Shown: one piece after another, positions 1-11,499 of the stretch
Position numbering within the stretch: position 1 is the stretch's first letter
How the letters are laid out: every line of letters begins with the position of its first letter
Origin: Neelides folsomi
Taxonomy: Eukaryota; Arthropoda; Collembola; Neelipleona; Neelidae
NCBI GenBank assembly: GCA_034687125.1
Contig: JAQGBZ010000081.1
Span: forward strand, 124,001-188,000
Length of the DNA: 64,000 bases
Direction of reading: 5' to 3'
The notes under the pieces: generated by a model
Told to the model about the DNA's origin: nothing
Database searches by the model: none
What the model saw: only the letters and a program-made list of their open reading frames with translations
Position numbers and translations under genes: made by a program

Positions 1-3000
1 ATCAAAAAGTAAAGAGAGTACAAAAAATAGTATTAATAAATCAAAGGTTTAAAATTCAAAATCACAGATATTTTTTAATTAAAATGCATATACATAATAG
101 CTAACATTAATTAATCACATTTTAATTAGGTATATTAGATTTAATATTATTCTATCGTGTTCGATGCATTTATCATAAGTATTATAAAACAGAATGTTTA
201 TTTAATTAAACTGGCATTAATAAGCATACGACCGCACTGTGTTCTGCAGCAAAATATAGTAAGGAAAGAAACAACACCTCTTTACACAATAAAGTATTTT
301 AATTTTCTAATTGCTGAATTTGAATGATTTTAAATTTCTCAATGAAGCGTCTATTTACATTCCCATTATTCAACGAAGGATAAACGTAGATGAAGCATAA
401 TGGGGAATCTTCATCAGTGGAGTAAAAATCAAAAGATTGGCTCTTACAATCATTTTTTATGTGTCAAAGGAGTTCTTTCTACTGTTGAGTAGCATTATCA
501 TTATGCAAGGCTCACGAATCATTTCTGCTTATATGACTCCTTTTATCTCCAGGATTTGCATTGTCGAGAAACGAAGGACCGTTTCGTTTCCATTAAACGA
601 AGAAGGAAAGAAGCGCAATAAAAAGAGAGAGAATCATCTTTAACCACCCTAATTGACTTCGACAGGGAACAGATGTATTTGACTAATAATGTCCCATGAA
701 TCAAAAAAGAATGAAACGATTACTCGGTTTTATTATTTGGCTAATACACGCCTCCCCCACTAATGATCAATATAATACATTCATACGTAACAGGCATTAA
801 ATTAAACTGAATTGGGAATGATGGTGAGATGGAATGAGGAGAGCGGGAGCGAATAAGGAGGAGAAAAAGGAGTCGATATTATTTTGTGTGTTCTGTGGGT
901 GAGAGAGTGTGTGTGTGTGTGCGTGTGTGTGCCTTCCTTCTGAAGAAAGGGAAAAGAGGATGATGAGAAATTTGGCAAATTTTATAAATGGAACATTACC
1001 TCATTGGCACAAAGAGTAAAATGGGAAAAGAAGGTTAATTGAAATTCCTCTAGCTAGGCTCATTTGCATATTTTTATTTTATAGGTATTTAATTCCACCC
1101 CAATTTCAATTGGCGAGAAGGATGTGATTGTTGTGGAGGCTGCACAAAATACTTAAATAAATGCATAGTTATTATACACATTGCATATTATTGCATTTGT
1201 GCAGCATTGCCTCAGTGGTTACTACGTTGTGGATTGTCGCACATTTTTACTGCCAAGACTTCTAAAGATCTTCTTTTGAGACCCAGGAGAATTATGAAAT
1301 GTTGAGCCCCGCTCAAATCAATTAGCATAAAATGTAGAATATGTAATGCAGAGTGGGGGAATATGTAAATAGGAAATGCATTCCTCACGGCTTAAATGCG
1401 CCTTATGATGTAAAAGGCAAATTCCGCGGAATCCTGGCGCCCCTCTCATTCCCTCATTGGGACTTCCAAGGAGGAGAGTTTTTTTATGATCATTAAATTT
1501 ATTTGCCCCATCCCTTAGCTCCAATTCCTCTTTTGTGGTGACAAACGTGGCTTGCTCATCTTTCACCTCACTCCTCTGATCAAAGGTGGAAATATGGCGA
1601 AATGGGTCAGAATGTACATGGGAAACTGAGAAACCAAGATCCTCTTCCAAATCCTTCCAAAGGTCTTCGGTGTGGAAAGGGGGAGAAATGGTCATAAAAG
1701 GCTGATTTAGAGCAGGGATCATTTGAGGGAGCGGAATGTGCCATTGTTTGCCACACTCCTCCGTGACTCCCAGTGAATCCGCAGCCAAGGATTGTGTAAT
1801 TGCGAATACAACACGGGCACCCCACCCCTGCCAACAGAGAAGGACCAAAGCGTCCCATGAAAACATTTCGACTTCGAGGCATTGAAATTTCACTCTCTTG
1901 CTTAATCGGAATTCGGCCTAATAAAAATTATATTCTCCTCATCGGACCTCATTGGGATTAATGGGGATTTTGAGCTCCTTTGGACATGGTTTACCCTTTT
2001 AACTATTCTAACCCTACACTTTACACCTTTGCTCTCGAGAGTGCCAATTGGGTCTTTTACTACTCCGTTGGCTCGCCTGGTGATCCAACTGCTTAGCTCA
2101 TGACAATTGTCCTTTACATATCCTCTGATGATGTGAAATGAAGGATAAAGTTAGAGATGGGAGAGAGATTGGAACTTATTGGCAATTGACACGATGAGAA
2201 AAAGGTTGAGTTTATGATGGATTTGTTGAAGTTGTTAACCAGGGGCTCCGTCGGCACTCTCACATCTCTCATCATCCACTGGGAGAAGGAATGATTGATT
2301 GAGAGAGAATCTACACGAGGAGATATAGATAACAATCAGAGTCGTGATACACTTCTTAGAACCAATTTATTATCGTCGGATTAGCGAAAGTATCATCTTG
2401 AATCGCAGAAAAGAATATGATAATGTATGGTTGTTGTGGCGTCGCTGATCCCTCTTCCTCTTTTTTCAAACCCTTCACCTCTTGACTTACAAGTTTCTAC
2501 TGCTTTGTATTTCAAGCTCATAAACTTCGCGCACCGTCGGCCTCATAACTTATTCGTACAAATAATCCATTTCTTAACCAACTTTTACATCTTTGAGTAG
2601 AATTGAAAGAGGAATAATTCAAGTTTTAACCTATTTTTATTAGCATTATGTAAATTCAACATTTAACAAATAGCCATCACCAGATGAAACATAGCATTAG
2701 CATTATTATGATCAATGAATTTGCCAAAGTTGAGCAGGCATAATAAAAAGTCATTTGTTTTATTTAATCGTTTCTTTATTATTTTTGTTAAATATAAAAG
2801 AGATTTGAATGGATATGAGCTGCACATTAACTTATTAAAATTTAAAGTTAGACTCAAATTTTCATAAAATCCTTTTTATAGTGGCATCATCAATGCATCA
2901 AATATATGCTCATGAAATTTCAGACTGCTAGCATGTTTATAAAATCATTAAAAAATTCAATCCGTAAGGCTTTAAAATACATTCAAATGTATAGGAAATA

Positions 3001-3189
3001 AATAAATAATTGAAATTAAAAATATTTAGACTCATATATTTTAATGTTTAATGGATGTAATGTATAGATCATTTAATGTTCTTTAATTATATCCTAGTTA
3101 TAAATTGCTAACATAATTAGTTTTAACGTGATTGTTAAAATAATTTAATAATTATTTAAAAAATGTTTAAAAGCAATTGAAAATATAAA
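1..3189. other. Noncoding AT-rich stretch, no supported gene
   Basis: No reading frame here shows a recognisable domain or a consistent set of splice sites. The longest open frame (minus strand, 1318-1893) has no family resemblance and overlaps another open frame on the same strand. The only clear low-complexity feature is a GT-rich microsatellite near 905-931. The region could hold regulatory DNA or untranslated exons that cannot be recognised by eye. Confidence 0.6.
905..931. repeat. (GT)n microsatellite
   Basis: About 27 bases of alternating GT with a single GC interruption, directly visible. It follows a short GA-rich run. Confidence 0.9.
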
Positions 3190-5250
3190 GTGCTTGGATG
3201 CATAAGACCAAACAGCCCATTTTCACTTTGCCAATTTGGAAGAAATGAAAGATTTTCATTTCACTTTGAGAAAAAACCCTTTTCACTTTGTAATGTCCCA
3301 TTATGTCCTAAGATAATTAGGTCTTCGGATAGGGTACGTAGACTTACAAATGTAAACAAAGTTCAAGTTGATATTTATTTCAATTTACACAACAGGGAAA
3401 TTAATAAATTAGCTGAAATATGTAAAGATTGTTTTATATTCTTTTCAAATACACTCAAACGTTTATCCCTTAAGCCAAAAAGCAAAAACATTCATCCACT
3501 ACATGGACCATTAGGTAAATATTTTGAATTCCATTTTACATCATGAATACGTATAAACAATGTTAAATGAAAACTAATTTGATTTACAAATTATAGCTTC
3601 AAGACAGTCGAATGGAAAAGTGGAAATGAACGCAGGAAACAGGAAAAGAGCCATAAATGTGGTAATAAAATATGTAAAATACCTTATACTTTACCATTAA
3701 TTAACATTTTATAAATTGACAATTTAAATCATTCAAAATAGAATTTATCTAATAATTCAATTTTAATTTATTTCATTTCAATATAGCTCACCAATTGTAA
3801 ACAAAACGAAGATTCAAATAAGGCAAAGGAAATGGAAATCAAAATTGCGAAACTCACTGCAGAATTGAAAGATTCGCAATTCCAAATTGAATCACTACAA
3901 GAAAAACTGGAAGTTTCAACGACTAAAATTGTGATTGATGTTCGATTTGCTCAGAATATTTCTCAAACTTTCAGAGCCAATTTTGAAGTTTCATCCACAC
4001 AAAAATGGATCGAGTTTATTCAAAAAAACAGAGTAAAAAACTTAAATTAAAATATATTAATTACAAGCATTAAAAATATACAAATATTATGTATATTTCT
4101 TGGTATTAATTTACGATCTGTGTTTTCAGAGAACATTCAATCATTTTCTACAGAACGGGTGGCTACAATGATAATTCAAGGGAAATTTCGGAATTATTTA
4201 AGGGTCAATGTTCAACTAAGCGAAATACAATGCGACTGGATTCAACCTTCAACTTATGAGAAATCTTGTTCAATATCAAAGGATTGTTAACATTGAAAGT
4301 ACTGAAGAAAATAAAAGATGGGATGAAATTGAAATTGAGGAAGAAGATTCATTCCTAAACGAGCGCACCGGTTTTAGCGAAGATGATTCAGAATCCGAAC
4401 AAGAAGCAGAAACAATCACCCTTCTAAAGAAATTGTCACAAACTTCATCATCCATCATTCTTTCATTGAATGCAACAGCATATACTGAAGCTATTTGTAT
4501 TGTATGTTCAGGGATAATTTTAAGGATTCCAAAATCGGCCTTGCTCCAAATATGGATTTTTAAAAAGGAGAAAATTTCAATGAAAAACAGGACATACCAA
4601 CACCATTTAACAGATGACGATTTTTTCAACGAAGAAGCCATTTCATTAATTGAGTTTTCAAAGGGAAAAGTTAAAGTCGAAGCCAAAAAAATTGAATCAG
4701 TTTTGTATTTGCTATCGAATAATCAGAAATCAGAAAACCTGTGTTTGATTTTTCCGAAAATGGAAACATGAATGACGAAGACTACAAAATGCTTGTTGGA
4801 TTAAAAAGAAATTTATTTGACCATCTTCATTCCATTTTTATTCAACATCGTTTGAAAAACACACTGGATCGATCATCAAGGAAAGCATTGGCAATCTTAT
4901 TAATCAAGATGAACGTTTCCCAAAAAGTTTTGGCTTTTTTGTTCAGATTTTTATCTCAGGCACTTGTGAGCCAAACAATGAAATGCGTCTTCAACATACT
5001 TCAAACTGATTTTGTTCCTTATCATTTGGGTTTCAATCATATTTCAAGAAATCAAGTTATAGAAGATCATACTCTAGAATTTATCAAGCGACTCAAATTC
5101 CTGCTGGAAATGTTCTCATTATTGATGGAACTTATGTCAATATACAAAAACCAACGGATCACGCCTTTCAACAAGGAACAAGCTCTGGTTACAAGTGTCG
5201 GAATCTGCTTAAATCTTTAATGATTGTCGCTTCTGATGGCTAGATTGTCG
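3190..5250 (+). pseudogene. HTH_Tnp_4/DDE_Tnp_4-type DNA transposase, broken
   Basis: The region reads as a multi-exon transposase. An open block at 3190-3522 with paired cysteines (CNVPLC, then CKDC) ends at a consensus donor. A short block begins after an acceptor near 3598. A coiled-coil block (about 3787-4032) is followed by an acidic block (4256-4771). A helical segment, 4741-5097, contains FVPYHLGFNHISRNQVIEDH, typical of the HTH region of animal DDE_Tnp_4 transposases. After a frameshift near 5085-5097 a different frame gives VLIIDGTYVNIQKPTDHAFQ, then SSGYKCRNLLKSLMIVASDG: the first catalytic Asp of the DDE domain and its following strand. That frame meets a stop near 5241, and the rest of the DDE domain is absent. 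The reading shift at 4741-4771 is a second break. The N-terminal exons are less certain than the DDE part. A PIF/Harbinger fragment begins directly downstream. Confidence 0.7.
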
Positions 5251-5272
5251 CTGCTGCCACATACTCGAGGTT

Positions 5273-5715
5273 TTGAACCAAATGGACGAGCTTTTGTTCA
5301 TTATTGATAATGAGGCAAGGAGGGGTTTAATGAGGGAACGGGTCTTTCGAGACTACCACGATCAATTGGCCCTTGACGATGAGGCACTTATGAAGCTATA
5401 CCGTTTTCCACGACAAGTCATCTCGGACATTGTGGAACGATTCCGACCACAACTAACAAAGTCTCGCCGAAATCATTCATTAAGTCCCGAGTTCAAGATT
5501 TTAATTGCTCTAAGGTATATTTAAATTGATAATTTAACTAAATATTAAATAATTTAATCTCATGTAAATTAAAGGCACGTTATTATTGCAGATTTTTTGC
5601 AAAAGGCTGTTTGGGCGGACCGGTTCGTAATAGCGCAATCGTCTCTGAGCCGTCCTTTCTGCACATTCTCGCGGTTTCATTGCTTCCAGAACCGAACACG
5701 ATTGATGAGGTGAGT
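5273..5715 (+). pseudogene. PIF/Harbinger transposase (HARBI1-like), N-terminal fragment, decayed
   Basis: The first exon (5273-5514) reads RERVFRDYHDQLALDDEAL, then LMKLYRFPRQVISDIVERFR and HSLSPEFKILIALR. This is the standard N-terminal HTH region of HARBI1-type nucleases. It ends at a donor in the phase expected for R|FFAKG. The second exon starts at 5592 with FFAKG but drifts across frames, with ADRF-type and [10 protein letters not shown] segments in different frames, so frameshifting indels are present. Similarity stops near 5710, where a minus-strand copy of the same family abuts it. The DDE core that should follow is missing. A C-terminal piece on the same strand lies at 6913-7173 and could be the rest of this copy. 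Confidence 0.8.
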
Positions 5716-6694
5716 TTCAAGCAGTACATTCAATCTTATCTTTATGCTATGCAATGCCACACAAGAAGTGATTATTTTTAATGTTCGTTGTTGGGAGTAG
5801 ATCATCCTCCCTCCTGTTTGATGCAAACGCCTGAAAGAGTTCTTCAATGAGCCTAGTGAATTTTCCACGAGTCGCCTGGTCCGCTTGTGCGCATGGTTGT
5901 AATTTTCTTGTGCGGCCGTTGTCGGGTTCAGGAACGTTGTCAGCAACCACGGTTCAGAAGGATACCCCGAATCCCCAAGCAATCATCCAGTCGGTTGTTC
6001 TCGTACAAATCTTTGACGAAGTCCCGAATTGCTCCAAACAAATGAGTCGTAACATGCCCCTTGGTATTTCACAACGAGGTCGATGATGGTCAAATTGGAG
6101 TCGCACACGACTTGGACTTTCAAGCAATGCCTGTTGTATCTTCCGTTTACATACTGATGCTCGTTGACCACAGGCCGCTGCAATTCAATGAGGCTTCCGT
6201 CCACACATCTGATGACATTTGGAAAACCAGCAACTCGATAGAAATCTTCTCTCATTTGATCCAATGTGTCTGGCTGAGGAAACTGAACAAACTCGCCAAT
6301 GTTTGCACTGAGAAGATCTGTCACATCCCTCAAGCATCGACTCACTGTGGGCTGGGAAATTCCAAATCTGTCCGCCCAGTCATCTTGAAAACCTCCTTTG
6401 GCAAAAAACCTATTTGAATATATGAAGCTTTTAAGTTTGATTATTTTTTTAATTTTTTATGATTAATGAATTATGGATTATAAAAGTTTACCGTAAAGCG
6501 ACAAGGACTTTTAATTCTGGAGATAATGCGTGATTTCTTTGGGATGTCTCCAAGTTTGGTCGAAAACGGTTGACAATTGTCATAATTGCAGTACGTGGAA
6601 AACGGTACAACTTAACCAAAACTTCATCTTCAAAATCCATTGGATTATGCCTTTCCCTAAACACTTTCTCTCCGGAGTCCTCGACGGGCCTCAA
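5677..6694 (-). pseudogene. PIF/Harbinger transposase (HARBI1-like), nearly complete, one in-frame stop
   Basis: A two-exon minus-strand gene. Exon 1 is 6694-6492 (FRERHNPMDFEDEVLVKLYR, ending ALSPELKVLVALR); exon 2 starts at 6409 (R|FFAKGGFQDDWADRFGISQ). The codon split across the intron reads through correctly. The DDE motifs are visible: IRCVDGSLIEL (first Asp), QGACYDSFVWSNS (second Asp) and [18 protein letters not shown] (the Glu). The frame is interrupted only by TGA at 5983-5985, between QPTG and [17 protein letters not shown]1 relatives usually have Trp here, so TGG to TGA is the simplest explanation. The last dozen residues of the open frame derive from antisense of the neighbouring plus-strand copy, placing the junction near 5710. 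Conserved residues outside the stop suggest recent inactivation. Confidence 0.85.
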
Positions 6695-6769
6695 TTATAT
6701 GATAAAGTTCTGCCATTATTTATTTAATTGTGTTTTTAAAAAAATCTTAAGAATGATTTTGTTATATCA

Positions 6770-6912
6770 AAAGTAAAAACAAAATTTGTCACATTGTTGT
6801 ATTCATAAAACTGTGATAAATACACATAACAACTTTGACACAAGATCATATTCATAAAAGTGTGATAAGTTGCAAGCGTGACAAATTTGTTACATAACAT
6901 TGTTACGTTTAT
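6770..6912. repeat. Harbinger-end-like direct and inverted repeats
   Basis: Two near-identical direct copies are seen at 6801-6821 and 6850-6870 (ATTCATAAAACTGTGATAAA versus ATTCATAAAAGTGTGATAAG). They are flanked by an inverted pair built around AAATTTGTCAC (about 6782-6792) and GTGACAAATTTGTTAC (about 6878-6893). Similar GTGTCAAATTTTGTCAC and TTCATGACAAATTT words occur beside the Myb ORF at 8300-8370. These are likely subterminal or terminal repeats of the nested Harbinger elements; exact ends and target duplications were not resolved. Confidence 0.55.
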
Positions 6913-7173
6913 ATGAATAAAGCCTCCGCTGAGAAAAATTACAATGTCGCCCACAAGCGTACTCGGAGACTCGTGGAAAATGCTATCGAAGCTTTGAAGA
7001 ACTCGTTTAGACGTCTTCACCACATGATTTATTCGCATCAGAGAGCATTAAAAACCATTACATCTTGCGTTGTTATTTATAATTTGAAACTTCAATTCAA
7101 CTTGCCAATTGACGCCAATGAAGACAGCGAAACCCACAATGAAGCTGAACAACTCGAATTGGACAATATTTAA
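6913..7173 (+). pseudogene. PIF/Harbinger transposase (HARBI1-like), C-terminal fragment
   Basis: This open frame reads [20 protein letters not shown], then LKNSFRRLH, then a YSHQRALKTITSCVVIYN-type tail. It is the C-terminal end of the same family as the minus-strand copy at 5677-6694, about 60-70% identical by eye. It contains the last catalytic Glu region and ends with an acidic tail and a stop. It is on the same strand as the N-terminal fragment at 5273, so the two may be the ends of one element that lost its DDE middle and gained an inverted insertion. It could also be an independent fragment. Confidence 0.75.
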
Positions 7174-7716
7174 GAAAGCATCAAGGGATTTTAGCAAATG
7201 ATTTGTGTTTGAATTTCTTCCAATGATATTTGTTAAATTGCTTTTTATTTTAATTTCATTAAATTTGCTAATTGTAATTTAAATTTTATGATTTTTGTTG
7301 TGATTAAATTTATTAATATCCGCTCTTAATCGTGATTAATTTCTTTTAATTAATGGCCCCCGCCTTCCCGCCGCCCTAATCTTTCCAACCTTGATTCAAC
7401 CTTTAATTGGGTTCGAATCGACGCCTCCTTACGTATAGGCAACTTTTTATTCTCTACATTTTGGCCCTATGGCAGATTTTTCACAAATATTAAATACAAT
7501 TGATACAATTAAATAAATAAATGCAATAAAACCATAAATAGCATTTAAAATTTAAGCATTTTATTAAACTTGGTTAAACAAGAAAATTTAACAACGCTTT
7601 GACATCAAGTTAAATCATAATTAACATTTAAAAGATTAACAATGGACAATTTAAACACAATCATTGTTTTAAGATATTCACGAGGGAAATCAGAGACTCT
7701 GAAATCTGCTCAAGTG

Positions 7717-8290
7717 CTAATCTCTGTTCTGTTCTGCCAAAATTTCCATTTGAACCTGCATGAGTTCATCAGTGTCCGATTTCCGCTTCTTTGGGACCAC
7801 AGTGTCACTCTCTTTGGATTCGTTCTTGTCGTCATTTTTGATACTTATCATTGAAGAAACCACTTCGATCGTCCTAAAGTGGTCTCGAACTCCGTTAACG
7901 GTCCGCTTGACAGTGGACGATCCGTTCATCTACATTAATAATTTTCATGAATAGCCATGTTTTAACAGGTAATTAAACAATCATTAAAATTAATAGATAT
8001 TTTACTTTATTGGTAATTTCCACCCATTTGTCCTTTTCCGTAACTTGAAGAGAATGGTATCCAAATAATATGCGATGATTCTCGTGATCCATGACAAATG
8101 CGACAAGAAATTGAATTTCTTCACGCTTCCAGTTTTTGCTTCGTCCCCCACACTTTTCGTCAACTCCATTCTGAGATTCGGACTCAATAATTGCTTTCCG
8201 TTTCCTTCCAGGTTTCGACTTCTTTATCTCGAGAACGGGGGGTTGAGATTCGGAAACCGAATTTTTAATTTCAAGGGAATCCATTGACAT
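7717..8290 (-). CDS. Harbinger Myb/SANT-like DNA-binding ORF1
   Basis: Exons 8290-8006 and 7929-7717 join in frame (intron 7930-8005, GT-AG) to give 165 residues with no break. The core reads NWKREEIQFLVAFVMDHENH, then ILFGYHSLQVTEKDKWVEIT, then a VKRTVNGVRDHFRT helix: the Myb/SANT-like (regulatory protein zeste-like) domain. PIF/Harbinger elements typically encode such a protein next to the DDE transposase; in that family it helps transposase nuclear entry and end binding. The N-terminus is basic (KKSKPGRKRK, a possible nuclear signal) and the C-terminus is charged. It is convergent with the plus-strand transposase fragments. It is intact while both neighbouring transposases are broken, so it may be recently inserted or simply short enough to have escaped mutation. 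Confidence 0.75.
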
Positions 8291-8612
8291 TTGTCATGAG
8301 AAGAGCTTGTGTCAAATTTTGTCACGCCAATTTGGCACGCGAAAAAATTCATGACAAATTTGACATGAGTTAGCGTTAACATGGATTTGAGGATTTAGAG
8401 TAATTTTAATTGTTTAGCCCAGCATCTAAAGTAAGTAATAAGGGGTCCTTTTTAGATTAAAAATAAAAAATAATATATGATTTGAATACGGAATATAAAA
8501 CACCAAATATTCAATAAATTGCTATATTGGATTATCCTTTAAAGTATTTGAACAATATATACTATAATATATACATAGTTAAATGTATTTATTATTATTG
8601 TATTATTTCCCA

Positions 8613-8854
8613 GGGAGGGTACTTATTAAAAGACTCCCGATTTTTTCATAATTATAAACAAACTCATAATGTCCTTATAAAGTTAAGGAATATGCAGAAA
8701 ATCCATATATTTTCATGTGATTTGACTCGTTTTAATTCTTCTTACTTATAAAAGGCTCATAGTTAACTTAATGATTGTTTTATAAGTTAGAATATCGCTA
8801 TGAGAGCCTAAAGTTATAACCTTATAAAGTTGACTCTTTTATAAGTACCCTCCC
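8613..8854. mobile_element. MITE-like element with about 24-bp terminal inverted repeats
   Basis: The left end GGGAGGGTACTTATTAAAAG (8613-8632, continuing ACTC) is matched in reverse complement by the right end GACTCTTTTATAAGTACCCT (8832-8851, continuing CCC), with one length difference. The 242-bp interior has no coding potential. A weaker inverted match (TATTATTTCC at left, GGAAATAATA at right) continues outside the arms. A clear target-site duplication was not seen, so the superfamily is undetermined. Confidence 0.7.
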
Positions 8855-11331
8855 AGGTTAATAGGAAATAATATAAAACTATTCCTGTTTTACAATCATT
8901 TGCATACAGGATATATTTTATATGTCTAAGGAAGACGGTGGGATTCTTAACTTCAACGTCGTATAAACATGATGTAACTAAAAAATTGATTGAATGGAAA
9001 CTATCGTCAACCCACGACGTAATGTTATAGGCATGTTATTAAGCTCCGGCTTTTATTACATATGAGAAATCATTATAATTGGATGCAAAATTACTTTTCT
9101 TCCTTCGCACTTCTTTATCATTGTGCATTCATAAGCTCCACCTGCACGATTAGTATATCTCAATACACATTGTTAAGTGTGATCTCCAATGCGTGAGTTG
9201 AAGTTTGCAAATGTGTATACCAAGAAGTAAAGTCCCGCTACTAGTAAGGAAATTAGGAAATGCCTCAGTTAATATTCTTGAGTTCTTATGCAAAAGGGTC
9301 CTACTAATCATGCACACGTATGAAAGTGACAATTTTGAGCCAAATGAGATTTGACACTATTTCAGCTCATCTATTGCAAGAGGCCCGAGTAAAAATGCTC
9401 ATATATTTTAAATGCTACATATTTATTATGTAGACATTTCCACTTATTTTTATATTCTACTTATTACCACTCAATAATAAGTGTCTATAATACTTATATT
9501 TCTCATTTCATATTTCATTATAAGCTACTGTAGGGAAAATGACTTCATTTTCCCAACATTTCTTTCCAAAACTCGCACACACTTACGATGATCATGCGGC
9601 TCCTTTGTATTCATAAAAACGGTAGGGAGATAATGCAAAAAAGAATATTTGTGGATGAGAACAACGTTTATATTTAATATTATGTATAATGGTAATAAAA
9701 GCGAAGAGGTTCGAATTGCAAACATTTTTCCTCCCATTGTGTCGTTATTCCAATTTTTTGTCACTTTGCTGCCCATTATAACTCTTGGCTATTTGGTAAC
9801 ACTTTCCATTTTGCTCGTTCTTGGAAGACGGCGACTTGTCACCGAGAGTTGAATGTCAGGAAGAAAAATGAGGTGTGGAGGAGTCATCTCAATGGAAGCA
9901 TCTTCTGCGGTTGGAAAAAGAGTTAAATAGGCGAAGGAGTTTTTTTAACACTTTATTCCTCCATAACACAGACTTTGGTCATTGCCACATAGCGAAAAAG
10001 ATAATCATTCATTTGAGTATTTTGACGCGAAGGGTTCTTTATGCTCCACAATATAGAATAATTGTATAATGCTAGGGAATAAGTAGCGAAAATATTTGGA
10101 GTCATATCTGTCTTAAAAGGAGCCCCAGTTTACTCACTTCGTCCATCTCATCATTTGTCTTCGAATCTTGAGAAACTGAAACTGGCCATGACTTGGATTT
10201 TCCTATGCGGAGCGTTGTGGCTGCCGTTTGCCTACATCGTCCATCGTCCACCGTCCTGATCACTCATCACAACAAATATATTTTTCTTACCCGTTTTAAG
10301 ATAATAGAATTTGAGCTTTTCGAGGGAGTGGGCCAGGGAAGGTTGCTCAAGTGTCGTCCTTTGGTCGTGAAGGAGTGGGGAAACTCCAATTGTAACGAAA
10401 TGGGAATGCAAATATTGGGCCTCATCTTTGATTTGATTACTTTATTGATCCGAGGGAGTGATGACTGATGAGATGGAAAAGGCATAAAGGCAATTACTTT
10501 TTATTATTATTCGGCCTCTGAACATAATCATGAGATTGCGTAAGTTGTAAGGAGGGTAAGAGGAGCTGAGAGGATGGCGGCGGACGAGATCTTACCTTAC
10601 GATGGTTCCACCTTTCCACCCGCCCATCTTAACGAGCCGATTGTTATTTCCATTAATTCATCTTGGAATCCTTTTATGAACGAAATTGAGAATGATTCCA
10701 AAAGTAAACTGCTGCTGGTAAAACTAATTTACCATTAACATGTCTTGTTATGTAATTCCATTCAACCAATTTTATGGCTTATTTGAATGATAATTCAATC
10801 AATTTATAAAGTTAATTAAATTTGGTTTTTGCAACCATTTGAAATCATCAATGGGAAATGTATGTAAAGTCGAGCTATTAGCGAATTTAATTAACATGTG
10901 CCACTGACTTGAACCATTTGAGGGCGAAAAAAGGGAAAAGGGGGTAAAGTGTAAGTCAATATCAGCTCAGGACGATGACAAGACCAAGTGCACGAGGAAT
11001 TTCCTCACTGTATACCATTAACATCTATATTAAAATATACGCTTATAATCTTCTTTGTCGAACCTAAGAGAATTCGTGTAAAAATGGGTATCTCTAGGGA
11101 TCGGAGAAATAGACGGGAAGGTTCCCAGCAGTAGGCGAAGGTGAGTTCGCAGTCAACGCTGAATATGATGAAGTGAGAGGTGAGAGGGTGTCAGGAAAAT
11201 TGAATCACGTTGGCTATAGGACACTGATATGGAGCGGTGGGGGAAGGGATGCCCATCTTCCCCAGGGGATCCCCATAAGGGAAATTCTGGGGAAGGAGGA
11301 CTCCAACGTCTTTCTCGCCCCTGTGAATTCG
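8855..11331. other. Intergenic, upstream of pro-resilin-like gene
   Basis: Nothing coding can be supported. Short open frames on both strands lack family resemblance or splice context. The last few hundred bases before 11332 are less AT-rich and probably contain the promoter-proximal control region of the cuticle gene. Confidence 0.5.
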
Positions 11332-11367
11332 TATAAAACGAGAAGACACCCGATCTCGACCATCAGT
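11332..11367 (+). promoter_or_regulatory. TATA box and initiator of the pro-resilin-like gene
   Basis: TATAAAA lies at 11332-11338 and an arthropod-type initiator TCAGT at 11363-11367. The spacing puts the likely start A at 11365, about 30 bases after the TATA box, the canonical distance. The start codon follows at 11500, giving a leader of about 135 bases. Strong TATA promoters are common for highly expressed cuticle genes. Confidence 0.75.
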
Positions 11368-11499
11368 TGCACCTCAGCCTCTAAGACACACAGAGAGCTT
11401 GGAATTCCTCAAAGTCCCATCCCTTTGGTATTTTTATAATCAAGTGCGACCACATTTGAGAATTACACTCGGAGTCCAAAAGGAAACACGCCAGTCAAT

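Noticed and set aside
1205-1295. tRNA-like A-box (GCCTCAGTGGTTA) with a weak B-box-like word
   Set aside because: No cloverleaf can be folded and the B box is poor; at best a degraded tRNA-derived SINE.
1318-1893. 191-codon minus-strand open frame
   Set aside because: No domain, signal or splice context, and a second open frame overlaps on the same strand; likely chance.
4276-4686. 136-codon minus-strand frame
   Set aside because: Antisense of the acidic block of the DDE_Tnp_4-type element.
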